The notes under the pieces are model-generated. The model ran no database searches. It was not told the DNA's origin and saw nothing but the letters and a program-made list of their open reading frames with translations. DNA of 64,000 nucleotides from Liopterus haemorrhoidalis (Eukaryota; Arthropoda; Insecta; Coleoptera; Dytiscidae): assembly GCA_963971575.1 (NCBI GenBank), contig OZ020622.1, positions 18,292,879 through 18,356,878 of the forward strand, given 5' to 3'. The translations under genes were made by a program, and so were the position numbers. Positions 1-10,261 of this stretch are shown here, piece by piece. Numbering within the stretch: position 1 is the stretch's first letter; each line of letters opens with the position of its first letter.

Positions 1-286
1 TTATTTGACCTTGATATAGTCTACTTATAGTCTGTTTCTTTGGTTAAAGCGGAACTAGATTTTCAAATCTAGTAATTTTTATCGATTAAATTAAGCTATT
101 CATCATTTTGTTTAGTAAAAGCCCATTTATTTATTATAAAATTAGCTAGTAATAACTTAAACTTTTAAAATAGCTTGTAGTTTAAATTAGTTGTCAAAAT
201 AATTTTTATTATATTTTCATGTTACGATCTTGTATGAATTTGCGGCCCCCCGACGAAGCCTTCACGGCCCCCCGGTTGAGAAACGC
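1..286. repeat. Fragments of a dispersed MITE and a hAT-like right end
   Basis: Positions 20-130 carry AGTCTGTTTCTTTGG followed by AAGCGGAACTAGATTTT and, further in, CATTTTGTTTAGTAAAAGCC. The same motifs recur at 6390-6520, 8776-9340, 11320-11470, 17272-17678 and 28460-28560, so this is a dispersed MITE family. Positions 240-286 end in GGTTGAGAAACGCTG, the usual right-end form of hAT elements; its left end lies outside the window. No gene is seen here. Confidence 0.5.
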
Positions 287-970
287 TGATCTAGGCAACC
301 TCTGTTTTGGTGAGAACTTAAAAAACTCCGTTCAGTTCCGCTTCTTCTCTACCTCCTCTAGTTCAGCATGAAGCTAAGAAATGAATATATAAAAATAGTA
401 AAATTATTTATAGTTCTCAAATATCTCTAATAAAAATCAAAAATTGACTATATCAAATCTTATATCTATAACACGAAATGAGTCACATTTTTAATTTTAC
501 GAAAATTTATTGGAATGTCCCTATTTTATAATTCTTTTATTTTTCATTTCTTTTCATATTTAACACATCTTGTTGGCTATGGTCCAAGGTGTTACGATTT
601 TCACTGTTAGCAGTACCTAATGAATTCTATTTTAATTGAGACAAACTCGTTCTACAAATATTTTTGCATACACTATTTCAAATCTATGAATGTAAGATTT
701 TGTGGATTTAGTGGATTTTCATATTTTAATGTTAAAGATTTTTGGACCAATTTACCTGATATTAAAAGATTTATTTATAAATGTTACATCCGCATTCCTG
801 GAGAGACAGAAATAATTAAGATGAGACGAAAACTTAATAGAAATTTAGGAAAATATTTTAAGTAATATAAAGTCAAAAGGGTGGTTAAAAACATATTTTA
901 TGGTTCAGTTTACCCACATTTGTTTGAAGTGGAGTGTTGGAAGTCGACTGCGAACCAATATACAAATATA
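287..970. other. AT-rich sequence without a recognised gene
   Basis: Nothing is recognised here. One open frame of 81 codons on the plus strand (620-865) lacks family resemblance and has the composition of AT-rich noncoding DNA. Confidence 0.5.
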
Positions 971-972
971 TA

Positions 973-2222
973 CGAGGGCTACCTTTTAAGTTTTTACAAA
1001 AACTAAGAAAGAATTTTTTTTTTAAAACAAATTGTTTTGTTGCTTCTCAAAATATTTGCCTTTAATATTTATACACTTTTGCATGCGTTCAAACCAATTC
1101 TCGAAACAATTTTTCCACTCTGAAGTTAGTATCTTAAAAACATGGTTTTCGAAGGCTTCAACAACTTATTGAGGTGATGAAAATCGCTGTCCACGCATTT
1201 TTTGTTTGACATTGGGAAACAAAAACAAGTCGTTAAGAGATAAATCAGGTGATTACGGGCAATGAGATATTAATTCGATGTTTTGTGCTTCAAATAATCA
1301 ATTTGACGTGCTGTGTGGGAGCTTGCATTGTCATGATGAAGAACGACGCGAAGTTTTTGGTTGTTTTTCCTGATTTTGTCGATGACTTCTGGCAAACAAA
1401 GCAGCATTAACTGTTCTCCGACTCTCTAAAGGAATGGTTGTGACATGTCCAGTACAATTAAAGAAACAAGCGATCATTTTCATGGAAGTGCTTCGTAAAC
1501 GAACAACTTTTGTGGGTTTCTGTTCATCTTGGAGGACCTAAACAATGGATTGTTGCTTAGGTTCCGGTTCATATAAATAAATTCAAGTTTTGTCACCTTA
1601 ACGATACGGATTTTGCAGTGCCTAGGTTGAATTTTTTTAGCATTCCCTTACACCAATCAATATGAGCCTTTTTTTGAGTTTCGCTCAAATTATGCGGAAT
1701 CCATCGGGAACAGATCTTTTTCACAGCTAAATGTACATGCAAAATCGAATGCATTGCAGTCTGCGATATGCCAAAGGATGCCTCTATCTCACGGTAAGGC
1801 ACATGACGATCTTCTTCAATCATTTTGCGCACAGCATCGATATTATTTTGAATCACAAACGTTTTTGGTCGACCTTCACTGACGGACGCACGACCACGAC
1901 GATATTCTGCAAACCAATTGTAAACAGTCTTTTCTGATGGTTCTTCATTACCAAAAGTTGAAAGAAGCGAATCTATGCATTGTTGTTAAGTTAGGCCTTT
2001 ACTAAAATCGCAAATAATCATCCAACGAAAACCTTCACGAGTAATATCCATTTTTTCACAAATTTTAGTTTTTTAACGCTCATTGTCAAAAAACTACTCT
2101 GTCAATTTATAAGCTGCCACTGATTTCACAATAACAAATGTCAAATTTTACGAATATTGTAATGACACATTTCAATATTGCCATCTAGTGGTCGTTTGTA
2201 AAAACATAAAAGGACACCCTCG
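973..2222 (-). mobile_element. mariner transposon, about 1.25 kb, with TA target duplication
   Basis: The left end CGAGGGCTACCTTTTAAG and the right end, read on the other strand as CGAGGGTGTCCTTTTATG, form imperfect inverted repeats of roughly 30 bp. TA dinucleotides flank both ends at 971-972 and 2223-2224. Length and ends fit a complete Tc1/mariner-superfamily copy. The transposase reads on the minus strand and is broken. Confidence 0.92.
1022..2051 (-). pseudogene. mariner transposase pseudogene
   Basis: The protein would start at an ATG complementary to 2049-2051 (MDITREGFRWMI) and end at a stop complementary to 1022-1024 (reading ...CINIKGKYFEKQQNNLF). That span matches the roughly 345 residues usual for mariner transposases. 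Seen in order are a WFAEYRRGRASVSEGRPK-type linker, an HTH region (VPYREIEASFGISQTAMHSI), CSRWIPHNLSETQK, and a SPDLSLNDLFLFP segment, which corresponds to the final catalytic aspartate region of D34D transposases. An in-frame stop interrupts the N-terminal part near 1987 and at least one frameshift separates the N-terminal and catalytic parts, so it is inactive. Similarity to the mauritiana group is inferred from motifs only. Confidence 0.9.
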
Positions 2223-2309
2223 TATGATTTTGCTATTAACATTTTGTCCCGTATTAAGATGCGTCCCGCAAAAGTCCCGCATTTTAATATTTTGTAACTT
2301 GTATTTGAG

Positions 2310-2462
2310 GAAATGAGGACTTTTTTTTGCTCTTCACTTGGATTTGGGAGGTGAGGACCTTTTTTTTTTTGCTCTTCACTTGGATTTGGGAGGTGAGGAC
2401 CTTTTTTTTTGCTCTTCACTTGGATTTGGGAGATGAGGAACTTTTTTTTTGCTCCTTCCCGC
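2310..2462. repeat. Minisatellite of about 47-bp units, GTGAGGACC-T(n) type
   Basis: Three to four units repeat GAGGACC, a T run, GCTCTTCACTTGG and ATTTGGGAGGT. The same unit type recurs at 15212-15310, 19440-19610, 35520-35560, 44990-45160, 45490-45770 and 45910-46030. The element containing this copy could not be closed here. Confidence 0.85.
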
Positions 2463-2930
2463 ATTGCCTTCTTAAGAAAATGGTCACCCTAATGTAGATT
2501 TTAGTTTAACCCCCCCCCCGTAACTCGCCAAATATTCGTCTGAAAAAATGCATTGAATAAAAAATATATTTTTGTCCTTGGTCTTCTCTTTCTCAATTTT
2601 TGTACATTTTTTTATTAAGTAAATAATAAGGGTTAAAATATCTCCCATTTTCCTTGTTTCTTAATAAACAATTTTAACCCCAAAACACCCCCGTAAAATA
2701 ATTTTTGAGATGCGTTATAGCCTATGTTCGAATCCTGGTTTTACTTTATCATCATACCAAATTACGTGAAAATATTCGACAGAAAGACAAAAATTCAATT
2801 TTTGCGGATATTTTCTTAGCATAGAAACAAAATATGTGGCCGAAAAAAAAATCAGCTGTGGCAATCACAAAGTACTTGTATAAAATACATTCTAGCAGGA
2901 GAGTAGTTATTATTGTAAAAGATAATAACG

Positions 2931-3552
2931 TATTATATTACGTTGACAATTTCATAATATGTACAGTCGATTCCGCTTAATTGGGACACATCGGGACTTA
3001 GGCATTTTAGCCCAATTAAGCGGTGCATAAAATTAAACAATGCATATTTTTCTTTCAATAATTTTATTTTATAAACTCTTGGACAAAACTTTAATTACAT
3101 ATAACCAAAAAATATAAACTTTTAAGAAAAAATAATAATAAATTCCAAAATAAAATAATAAATAGGTACATACAATTTAATTCAATGCAAAAATGCGTCA
3201 AGTGTAGTCTGTCTTTTGTTTTTGTAACATTTCACTTCTACAAAATCAGCACAGGTATTCAGTGCGGATGTAGGGCTCCCTTCATTTCCTTCCTGCATAA
3301 AATAACGCTGTAATATTAAATTATTTGTACATATTTTTTCTTGAGAATATGTGTAACATAATATGTACTGTGATCTTAAATTTACTGTCCCAATTAAGCG
3401 GAATGTTGTCCCAATTAAACATGTAAATTTACTGTTGGTTCCTTGGTTTGGTTTCTGTTTTTTTAGATTTGGTCCAAATAAGCGGCTGCCCCAATTAAGC
3501 GGTGGCCCAATTAAGCGGATATTATATTACGTTGACAATTTCATAATATGTA
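2931..3552. repeat. 33-bp perfect direct repeat flanking a pogo-like remnant
   Basis: The 33 bases at 2931-2963, beginning TATTATATTACGTTGAC, are repeated exactly at 3520-3552. Between them lies the pogo/Tigger remnant. The duplication is far longer than the TA duplication made by this superfamily. Confidence 0.9.
2964..3519 (-). mobile_element. pogo/Tigger-like element remnant
   Basis: The left end CAGTCGATTCCGCTTAATTG has the form of pogo/Tigger termini. The motif CCCAATTAAGCGG recurs near 3010, 3393, 3490 and 3505. On the minus strand at about 3190-3300 a short segment reads CADFVEVKCYKNKRQTTLDA, resembling the C-terminus of Tigger transposases, which often end in a QTTLD-type motif. The outermost bases of the right TIR are missing. 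Confidence 0.7.
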
Positions 3553-3818
3553 TTTATAATTTACAAATAAAAGTTGTTAGTTATTGTTTTTATAGCAACT
3601 TTTGTTAAATACATTTTTCGAAATATTTCTCTGTTGTGAAATATTCGCAAAAATCTTAAAACCGACACTAGTAAACTCCCATTTCTCGTTAACCGATTTT
3701 TACCAAAAGTTGATCAACTCGTGCCATTGTTGTCAGAAGCTTAAATATGTAGTTTCATAAAAATCCTTTTAGCCAAATTGCTCTGCACGTGTACACAGAC
3801 TGACGAACAGACAGGCAT

Positions 3819-3819
<1 letters not shown>

Positions 3820-3860
<41 letters not shown>
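3820..3860. repeat. (CAGA)n microsatellite
   Basis: About ten tandem CAGA units, with degenerate units on either side (3795-3870). Confidence 0.95.
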
Positions 3861-3870
3861 CAACAGACAT

Positions 3871-5086
3871 CATGCTAAAAATAGTTAAAACGTTATGTAG
3901 GGACCTCAATTCGTAGAGTTCCATCGAAATCTCGAAATGTCAAAATCGGTATGATAACAATACCTCCCTTATGTGCGTCCCTTATCTCCTAATACATCCC
4001 TTATATGTTGGGGGTTGGGGGGTCGGTATAAACAGTTACAGCCGTGTTATTTTATTAATATACCTAGATGTTCTATTCCGAATTAATTTTCTGAAGTTCA
4101 GTATTAAACCATAGTTAATCTCTAACTAAAAATAAAACAATCTCTTCTCTAAATTTAACTTGCAAATTACATATTCTATAACTAAAACATGTTCACAATC
4201 ATTTCATAATTATTCTGAATAAATTTCGTTCAAAACCTTAACATTTTGACAACTTCTTACCCCTCATCTAGTGCAGTGCCTATTTACGGCCCCGTCTATT
4301 AAGTGGGGACATATGTAGTGGGGGATACGTAAGCGGGGCCCCCAAACGCCTTACCGGGGCTTACGTTTGCTTCACGGGGAGCAGCTAAACGTAAGACGAT
4401 ACAGCTGTAACTCTGGTATTACCTTCAGTCGGCCTGAAACCACGACTGTTACAGCGTCGAGCTCACGGTGAGTGAAATTTAGTGTGTTAGTGAGTGTATT
4501 GGTGAGTTGGTATTATTGTACTGGTGGCGGGAAATTCAAAAACGAGAAAATAAAAATCGTGTAAAAAAAGGATTAATTTATTTTAAGGCCCAAAAGGGAC
4601 AGTTTTTCAGGCTATATCTTGGTTAAGGTAACATCTGGTTTTAATATAACACATTTCATAAAAAATTACATTTATAAAAATAGAACTGAAACACTGTTAC
4701 CTTACTAGTAAAAAATTATTTTGTCAGACTCATACTATATTCTAAATATTATTTAAGTATCGTTAATATAACAGATTTTACATTTAAGGTAGGGATTCCA
4801 TTTTTTAAAACAAAAAACTGGGACACCATGAAATTTGATAGTAGGCTGGGTAAAGGGTTAAAACTCTAAACACTTAAACTTGATGGGACACTGGGACAGA
4901 AGACATAAAATCTTCTCCTGGACAAATCAGAACGAAAACGACCCCTAATTTAACAGAAAAAATAATCCCTACAGTTTATCGTAATTAATACTTTAATTAA
5001 AACATATTTAATTTGTCCCTTTGGTCACTTATAAATAGAAACTAATAATTCAGTAATATCTTTGAAATTATTTTGCAATCGTCCAA
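3871..5086. other. Mostly unrecognised; possible 5' noncoding exon near 4380-4467
   Basis: A CpG-bearing segment at 4268-4470 stands out from AT-rich surroundings. It ends in CACG followed by GTGAGTG, a strong splice-donor match at 4468, and contains an initiator-like TCAGTCGG near 4426. It could be a noncoding first exon of the tropomyosin gene, whose first coding exon has an upstream acceptor, but no sequence link proves this. It could equally be transposon sequence, since CAGTGCC at 4274 looks like a hAT terminus. Confidence 0.2.
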
Positions 5087-5405
5087 TATTAATGCAGACA
5101 CCGTTATTTTGGACGTTTGCCATTGCTGATAGTACTAGGCTAGAATAGTCAATATAATGAGTATTAGTATCAAAAAGATATAATACTTCATGAGTATATA
5201 AAAGTTTGAGTATAAAAATGTTTATCACTTCCCGTGATCGCTGAAGACGGAAACAGATTGTTGAGCAATTTCCGAAACGTTCGAATATTTTTATATACTC
5301 ATGAAGTATTATTTCTTTTTGATACTAATACTTATTATATTGTACTATTCTAGCCTAGTACCATCAGCAATGGCAAAGTTCCAAAATAACGGTGTCCTCA
5401 TTAAT
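5087..5405. repeat. Large foldback: 117-bp inverted arms around an 84-nt loop
   Basis: The left arm 5087-5203 and the right arm 5288-5405 are inverted copies differing at only a few positions, for example sharing GCCATTGCTGAT and TACTAGGCTAGAATAGT in opposite orientation. The loop at 5204-5287 contains GTGATCGCTGAAGACGG and reads as neither arm. This could be a foldback element or an inverted duplication of a retroelement end. Confidence 0.9.
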
Positions 5406-6184
5406 AATTCAGTATCTATGAGCCTACTTTTGAAATAAAATATATGCTATAGGGTAATCAAATAGATGTCTTTTTTAAGTTTAAAATGTACTCTCATGGA
5501 TGCTGAATGGTTTTTAATTGGCCCGCATATATTTGTCCGGTCTCTACTTATAAATAGCGTTCGGCCATACTTACGATTTGAACTAAATTTGTGTTCATAG
5601 ATTTTAAATGTAAAATTTGGCATCTTTTAAATTCATTTATTCCGCATAAAATTACAATCGTCGTTGATGATGGTTAAAATAATGATATGAAATTAGTTAA
5701 TCCATCTCATTAAAAACTTATTTCTGTATAGGTCCACCCAATTAATTTTTTTTAAACTTTGATTTGTAGACATTTTTCAGGACAGTTATTTGCTTGCACT
5801 ACAATCATACACACAATTTTAAGCTATATACACATAAAATTTAAAGAAACATTTCTTAAAAAGAATAATTCGTTCTTAAGTGTCCGTTCCCTACTTAACA
5901 ATAGTGCTTAACCTTGTGCGACTAAACAATACAAAAATATTTCAATATGTTTAATAATTTCAAGAACAGAAATGATATTTTCAATAACTTCATGAACCGG
6001 AACACCGTTCCGGTTTGCTTTAGTACATTTCGAGCCCTGTATATGGATAGAAACATCTCACGGAATGTTTTGCGACATATTTAAGAATTAGACAGATTTT
6101 ACTCATGCTATTCAAAATTTATTTTTCTATATTTGTCAAAATTTAAATCTTTGATTCAAGTGTTTTTACCGACTGTTAAATATA
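5406..6184. other. AT-rich sequence without a recognised gene
   Basis: No coding, RNA or repeat signal is recognised in this interval. Confidence 0.5.
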
Positions 6185-6345
6185 GAGAGGCCGGTGTAGC
6201 GTAGTGGTAACACACGTTACTAAGGAGCTCTATGTTACTAAGATATCGGGTTCGATTCCTGTTCAGGCATGGTATTTTCAACATAAAAAAATAAAATTGT
6301 TCTGGCTTATTGCCTTAGTAGCTAAGGTTATAAATGGTAAATAAA
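6185..6345 (+). mobile_element. tRNA-derived SINE, family A
   Basis: A polymerase III box A-like TAGCGTAGTGGTAA is followed about 50 bp on by box B GGGTTCGATTCCT. A short body containing GGCATGGTATTTTCAACAT and a tail ending AAATAAAAAAATATG follow. The body is shared with three copies at 28019-28455. The head has an insertion between the boxes and no acceptor-stem pairing, so this is not a functional tRNA gene. Confidence 0.85.
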
Positions 6346-6389
6346 AAAATATGTACATCTATATATGGAGTTTTTATTTTTGTAAGTTG

Positions 6390-6520
6390 GCACGAGCTTC
6401 TTTTTTAATGATTGAAGGCTTTTGCTATGAACAAAATAATCAAAAAATTTAGTTAATCGATCAAAATTACTAGTTTTAAAAATCTAGTTCCACTTAAATC
6501 AAAAAAACTATAATAATTTC
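6390..6520 (-). repeat. MITE fragment, GGAACTAGATTTT family
   Basis: Read on the minus strand it has AGTTT(C/T)TTTGATTTAAG, GGAACTAGATTTTTAAAA and GATCGATTAACTAAAT, then TTTTGTTCATAGCAAAAGCC, matching the family seen at 20-130 and 8776-9340. Confidence 0.6.
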
Positions 6521-6824
6521 TGTTAGAAAGTATTTTGTTTAAGTACTTTCTGGTGAAGGTCGGTTCTGTGGTGGCCACAGCTAATTTTTTTTTAATGTAC
6601 TACTTTTACTGAATTATTTCAAATACAATGCTATCCTTGGGTAAATACTTTAAAAAATATTGGACCTAATACTGACCCTTGCCCTATCCCTAGTAAAAAC
6701 CAGTATAGGATTCTCTTAATTGATCTTTTATAAGAAGAAGCGTTATACGTTTGCTTAATTCCTTATAATCCAAGTGCTCCAGCTACTATGTGTTAGTTTG
6801 CGTCATAAGGCCAAAGGGTAAAGA

Positions 6825-7101
6825 CAGTGTTTCCCAATCTTCTTACTCTCGTGGCACATTTTCCAAAGAAGACTAATTTCGCGGCACACCTACTTAGTAA
6901 TAGAAGAAGAAATTTTGAATGCAGACGCTCCTGTATTCAGGATATATCAATTTCAATTCGTCATAAAAAGATCCTTCGTGTACTTTATTCTTATAAATGG
7001 TATTTACGGACAATGATGTTACAATAAAAACGACCCTAGTATTTAAAAAAAAGACTTTGCGGCACACTAATGTGCCGCAGCATACCCTTTGGGAAACACT
7101 G
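6825..7101. mobile_element. hAT-type MITE with 8-bp duplication GGTAAAGA
   Basis: The ends CAGTGTTTCCCAA and TTGGGAAACACTG are perfect inverted repeats. The 8 bp GGTAAAGA occurs at both flanks (6817-6824 and 7102-7109). GCGGCACAC motifs lie just inside both ends. It is 277 bp long and has no transposase. Confidence 0.95.
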
Positions 7102-7758
7102 GGTAAAGATATACTGTTCTAAAACATGTCCCGAATTTACATGAAACTTAAAAGATCTAGACAAATGTGAATGTGTTTAACTTTTGAGAACCAGAAAATT
7201 TTATAAATAGTACTTTATTTATTTAAGAATTTATTTATATTTTGGATTTTACCCAAAATGTAATTGCCAAAAATTATATAATTTTACAAATTTTACTACC
7301 TGTTGCTTTATATAGTAGGAGTAAATTTTATAACAATAGCCAATTCATTATTTGAACTGAAAACCAAATTGAATGGGAAAATATGAGGTATTTATTTAGA
7401 AATTTAAACTTAGAAGTCAGCCAGAAAGATTTTTATTTTTAGACTCTGGGGCATGTAGGTGTTCGTACAAACATTTTCAAATATAGTCACTGTGGATCGA
7501 GTGTATTTTTAGTTATTTTTAAACATTTATTCGGATAATTTTTCAAAATAATTAATAGAAATTTATTAATTGTAATTTTGGTGGAAATGAAATAAGGTGG
7601 AAATAATAATTCTTTATAGATATAAATACTTTATTTTGTTTGTAATCAACGTTTTATTGACGTCAACACATATGATTACAATTAAAGGGCACAGAGGAAG
7701 AGTAGTACAAGTAACCATTTTACAACAGGTGTATTTATACCGGTTAACCTAATATTAA
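7102..7758. other. AT-rich sequence without a recognised gene
   Basis: No supported feature is seen between the hAT MITE and the piggyBac-derived element. Confidence 0.5.
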
Positions 7759-8267
7759 CCCTTTACTGCATGAATTTTTATTTTTGGCTGAAATAATTCA
7801 TGAGCATTAGGAATTGGTTCTTATTGATAGAAAAATTAATTAAAAAAATATATTTAAAACATTAATTATTATTTTTATGAAAAAATAATAATTTAGGGTT
7901 TGTGCAATACATGGAACATTATGATTCTTCATTATGTTACAAAAGAAAATGATTCCGTATTATTTGCTCGTCAATTGCTAGGTGTTCTTTATTAGGGATT
8001 AAAATCAATCGCCCTCGAATTTTTGAAAGAAAAGGTCGTATCTTCTAGTTGTCCTTTATCAATAAATTCAGAGTTATCGTTGAAGAGCAAATTCCGCTTG
8101 ATATCCTCAAATCTATTGCAGCCTATTACTTGAGATACTGCAGGATCCATTGCTGTGTATGTGGCATATATGAACATTCATGAAGTAACGTTCTGATTCA
8201 GTTTTAAAAGTAAAATAAAAAATAAAAATCGGAATGTGCCATATATGGCACACTATGCGGTAAAGGG
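7759..8267 (-). mobile_element. piggyBac-derived MITE with TTAA sites, copy 1
   Basis: TTAA flanks both ends (7755-7758 and 8268-8271). The termini are CCCTTTACTGCATG on the left and ATGCGGTAAAGGG on the right, which form inverted repeats. A 61-codon frame on the minus strand at 7992-8177 includes VIGCNRFEDIKRNLLFND, matching the NRF...RNLHFND region of piggyBac transposases. The rest of the transposase is absent, so the element is non-autonomous. A 507-bp copy in the opposite orientation is at 58827-59333. Confidence 0.93.
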
Positions 8268-8271
8268 TTAA

Positions 8272-8383
8272 CAATAGGGTCGTTCTTAGGATCTCGACCG
8301 CCCAGGTGCATAAACGATATCGTCACTTTTATTAGTTAAATATTATTTTATTAAGAATTTGAAATTCAATGTTTACTTTTGCG
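8272..8383. other. Short repeat end, GACCGCCCAGGTGC type
   Basis: AGGGTCGTTCTTAGG and CTCGACCGCCCAGGTGC at 8276-8312 are shared with 9885-9950, where a near-terminal AGAAACGGCCCTG is seen. Both look like ends of one unclosed MITE family. Confidence 0.35.
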
Positions 8384-8560
8384 AACGGAGTGGCTGAGCT
8401 CGTTAAATCACGCAGTTCTGACTGGTAAAAACAGTCTGAATTGCGAGGTAGCTGGTTCAAGTCCCCGTTGGTGATATTATTCAGGGGAGAATAATATGTT
8501 AACATAACTCGTTGAAGAAACAGGCCGATGTAAAATAAATAAAATTTAAAAAAAATGTTT
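8384..8560 (+). mobile_element. tRNA-derived SINE, family B (Leu/Ser-like head)
   Basis: The head GAACGGAGTGGCTGAGCTCG resembles type II tRNA box A regions and GGTTCAAGTCCCCG is a good box B. An unpaired insertion lies between them. The body runs to an A-rich tail ending AAAATTTAAAAAAAATG. The acceptor stem is not formed, so a SINE is preferred over a tRNA gene. Confidence 0.75.
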
Positions 8561-8775
8561 ACTTTTATACCTGTACATACAAAGTTTTAATATTTATCAT
8601 GCAGGATAAATATTTTCTAATTTTTATTTTCATAAATTAAAATAAACTGTTTTATTTAAACGTATATATTACTCCATATGTAAATATTAAATTATTAATA
8701 CATAACAAACACAACTATTAGTATTATATATATTGAAAATGAAATAAATTATTTTTGACAAATCCAAAATCGCAA

Positions 8776-9340
8776 ATATAGTCAGTTTCTTTAGTTTAAG
8801 CAGAACTATGTTTTAAAAACTATACTCTATCTCAGAAAGACTGATAGTAATAAATCTTTTTGTCAGACAGTTACCAGTGGCGTGCTCATTTTAAACACGT
8901 TTAAATTGGTTTTGTGTATTTCTATATCATTTTATTAAACGTACGCCTGTGACCATATTTATCATATCATTAAACACACCCCTGTGACCATATTTTTCCT
9001 CAAAATTTTAGGTTGACATTTTTATGATCTATTGTGTTCAACCCTAGTTCGTATTCTCATATAATATGTGCGGCACACTCGGTTGTTTTTAACAATATTT
9101 CGTTTCGAACTATTCATATTTTGTGGGCCGCTTCTGTGTGAAAAAACAATAACTTTTTACAAATAATAAATTTTATTACTATCAGTCTTTCTGAGATAGA
9201 GTATAGTAATTTGATCATTTTGTTTAGCAATAGGCCTTTTCAATCTTTGTACAGTGAGTTCGTGCCAACTTACAAAAATAAAAATTCCATTTAGTTCCGC
9301 TTCTATTCCCAACGTTTGGAATAGCCTATATCTCTCTATT
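8776..9340. repeat. MITE of the GGAACTAGATTTT family with inverted internal segment
   Basis: It begins AGTCAGTTTCTTTAG followed by AAGCAGAACTATGTTTT. The segment ACTATACTCTATCTCAG at 8818-8834 returns inverted at 9188-9206. The right side carries AGTTCCGCTTCTATTCCC then AACGTTTGGAATAG, comparable to the right TIR of 17272-17678. A CAGTGGCGTG hAT-like end at about 8876 shows a further insertion. Confidence 0.55.
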
Positions 9341-9469
9341 GACAATGCAAGATTGATTAGCCTTTCCTGTGACATCAACGACCTGAGGTACATTTTGATT
9401 AATTTTTATTTAGAAAAAGTCCTTACCCTTATGCCACAGTTACAGGTAGAGTTTAAAAAATCTTACAGC

Positions 9470-9729
9470 TATTGAGAACTGACACGCTCGGATACGCAGT
9501 CTGGTAGTTAAATATTGTACTACGCGACTGTAGTATTGTTTGAAATTATTACATATGTTCTAGTGTTGATTTTTTGTTAGAATGTTGGTAGATACATTTT
9601 CATTAAATAAAAATGTACTGTGCTTAAATTAACCTGTTCGCTGTTAGCATATTGACAGTTGAATACTAGACACGACAGCCATATTGCCTTGAAGTACAGC
9701 GCCGCCAACGGTAATGTCACTTCTCAATA
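9470..9729. mobile_element. MITE, TATTGAGAA(C/G)TGACA ends, copy 1
   Basis: The ends are TATTGAGAACTGACACGC and GTCACTTCTCAATA. The full body is repeated in the opposite orientation at 47328-47578, including AAATATTGTACTA and CCGCCAACGGTAATG. A lone end is seen near 13115-13136. Confidence 0.85.
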
Positions 9730-10074
9730 GAAAATTTAGGAAATGAAGATAATCATTGTCTATTATGTAGTCCAAAGTAATTCAGAGTTTTGTAGAAGTG
9801 GGACATTTTTTTCTAAAACTTAATATTTCATTAACTAATTCAAGTGCATTTAGGTCTTTTTCCACAACACTAAACGGTCTACGCTTCTGGGTTCGACCGC
9901 CCAGGTGCGGGGGCACCATTGCACCCTCACCAGAAACGGCCCTGATTAACAATTGAGTTTCTGAAAATACTCAAAGTAATTGCTGTTACCTATCGGCACA
10001 AATATCTTTAAATATTTTTGCAATATATTTTTTTCTCTGACTCCCACCAGATTTTATTAACACAATTATACAAT
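9730..10074. other. No gene; contains a GACCGCCCAGGTGC repeat end
   Basis: Only the repeat end at 9885-9950 (shared with 8276-8312) is recognised. Confidence 0.4.
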
Positions 10075-10261
10075 GAGTTCAAAAAGAAATTACATAAAGG
10101 TTGGCTATGGAAAATAAAAGTAATGTCCACAGCAAGCTTTAGAATTAATTAACTGTAATCACTGTTGTTGTAGTCATAAATTTATATCCTTTATAAAGGC
10201 TTGCAGTAGACATTATTTTATTTTTCCATAGCCAACCCATATGTAATTTATTTTTGAACTC
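10075..10261. mobile_element. Foldback MITE with roughly 60-bp inverted arms
   Basis: The left arm starts GAGTTCAAAAAGAAATTAC and the right arm ends TAATTTATTTTTGAACTC. Both include GGTTGGCTATGGAAAA in inverted orientation. CAAT directly flanks both ends (10071-10074 and 10262-10265) and may be a 4-bp target duplication. Confidence 0.85.

Noticed and set aside
2141..2464. 107-codon minus-strand frame with PNPSEEQKKK repeats
   Set aside because: Peptide repeats come from the minisatellite; the frame also crosses the mariner end.
3820..3860. CRISPR-like array
   Set aside because: Simple CAGA microsatellite without spacers; the organism is an animal.
3873..3882. MEF2-like site CTAAAAATAG for muscle expression
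   Set aside because: It lies in repeat-like sequence 21 kb from the exon; a 10-bp match in AT-rich DNA is expected by chance.
6185..6275. tRNA gene
   Set aside because: Boxes A and B are present but stems do not pair, an insertion separates the boxes, and a SINE body with A-rich tail follows.
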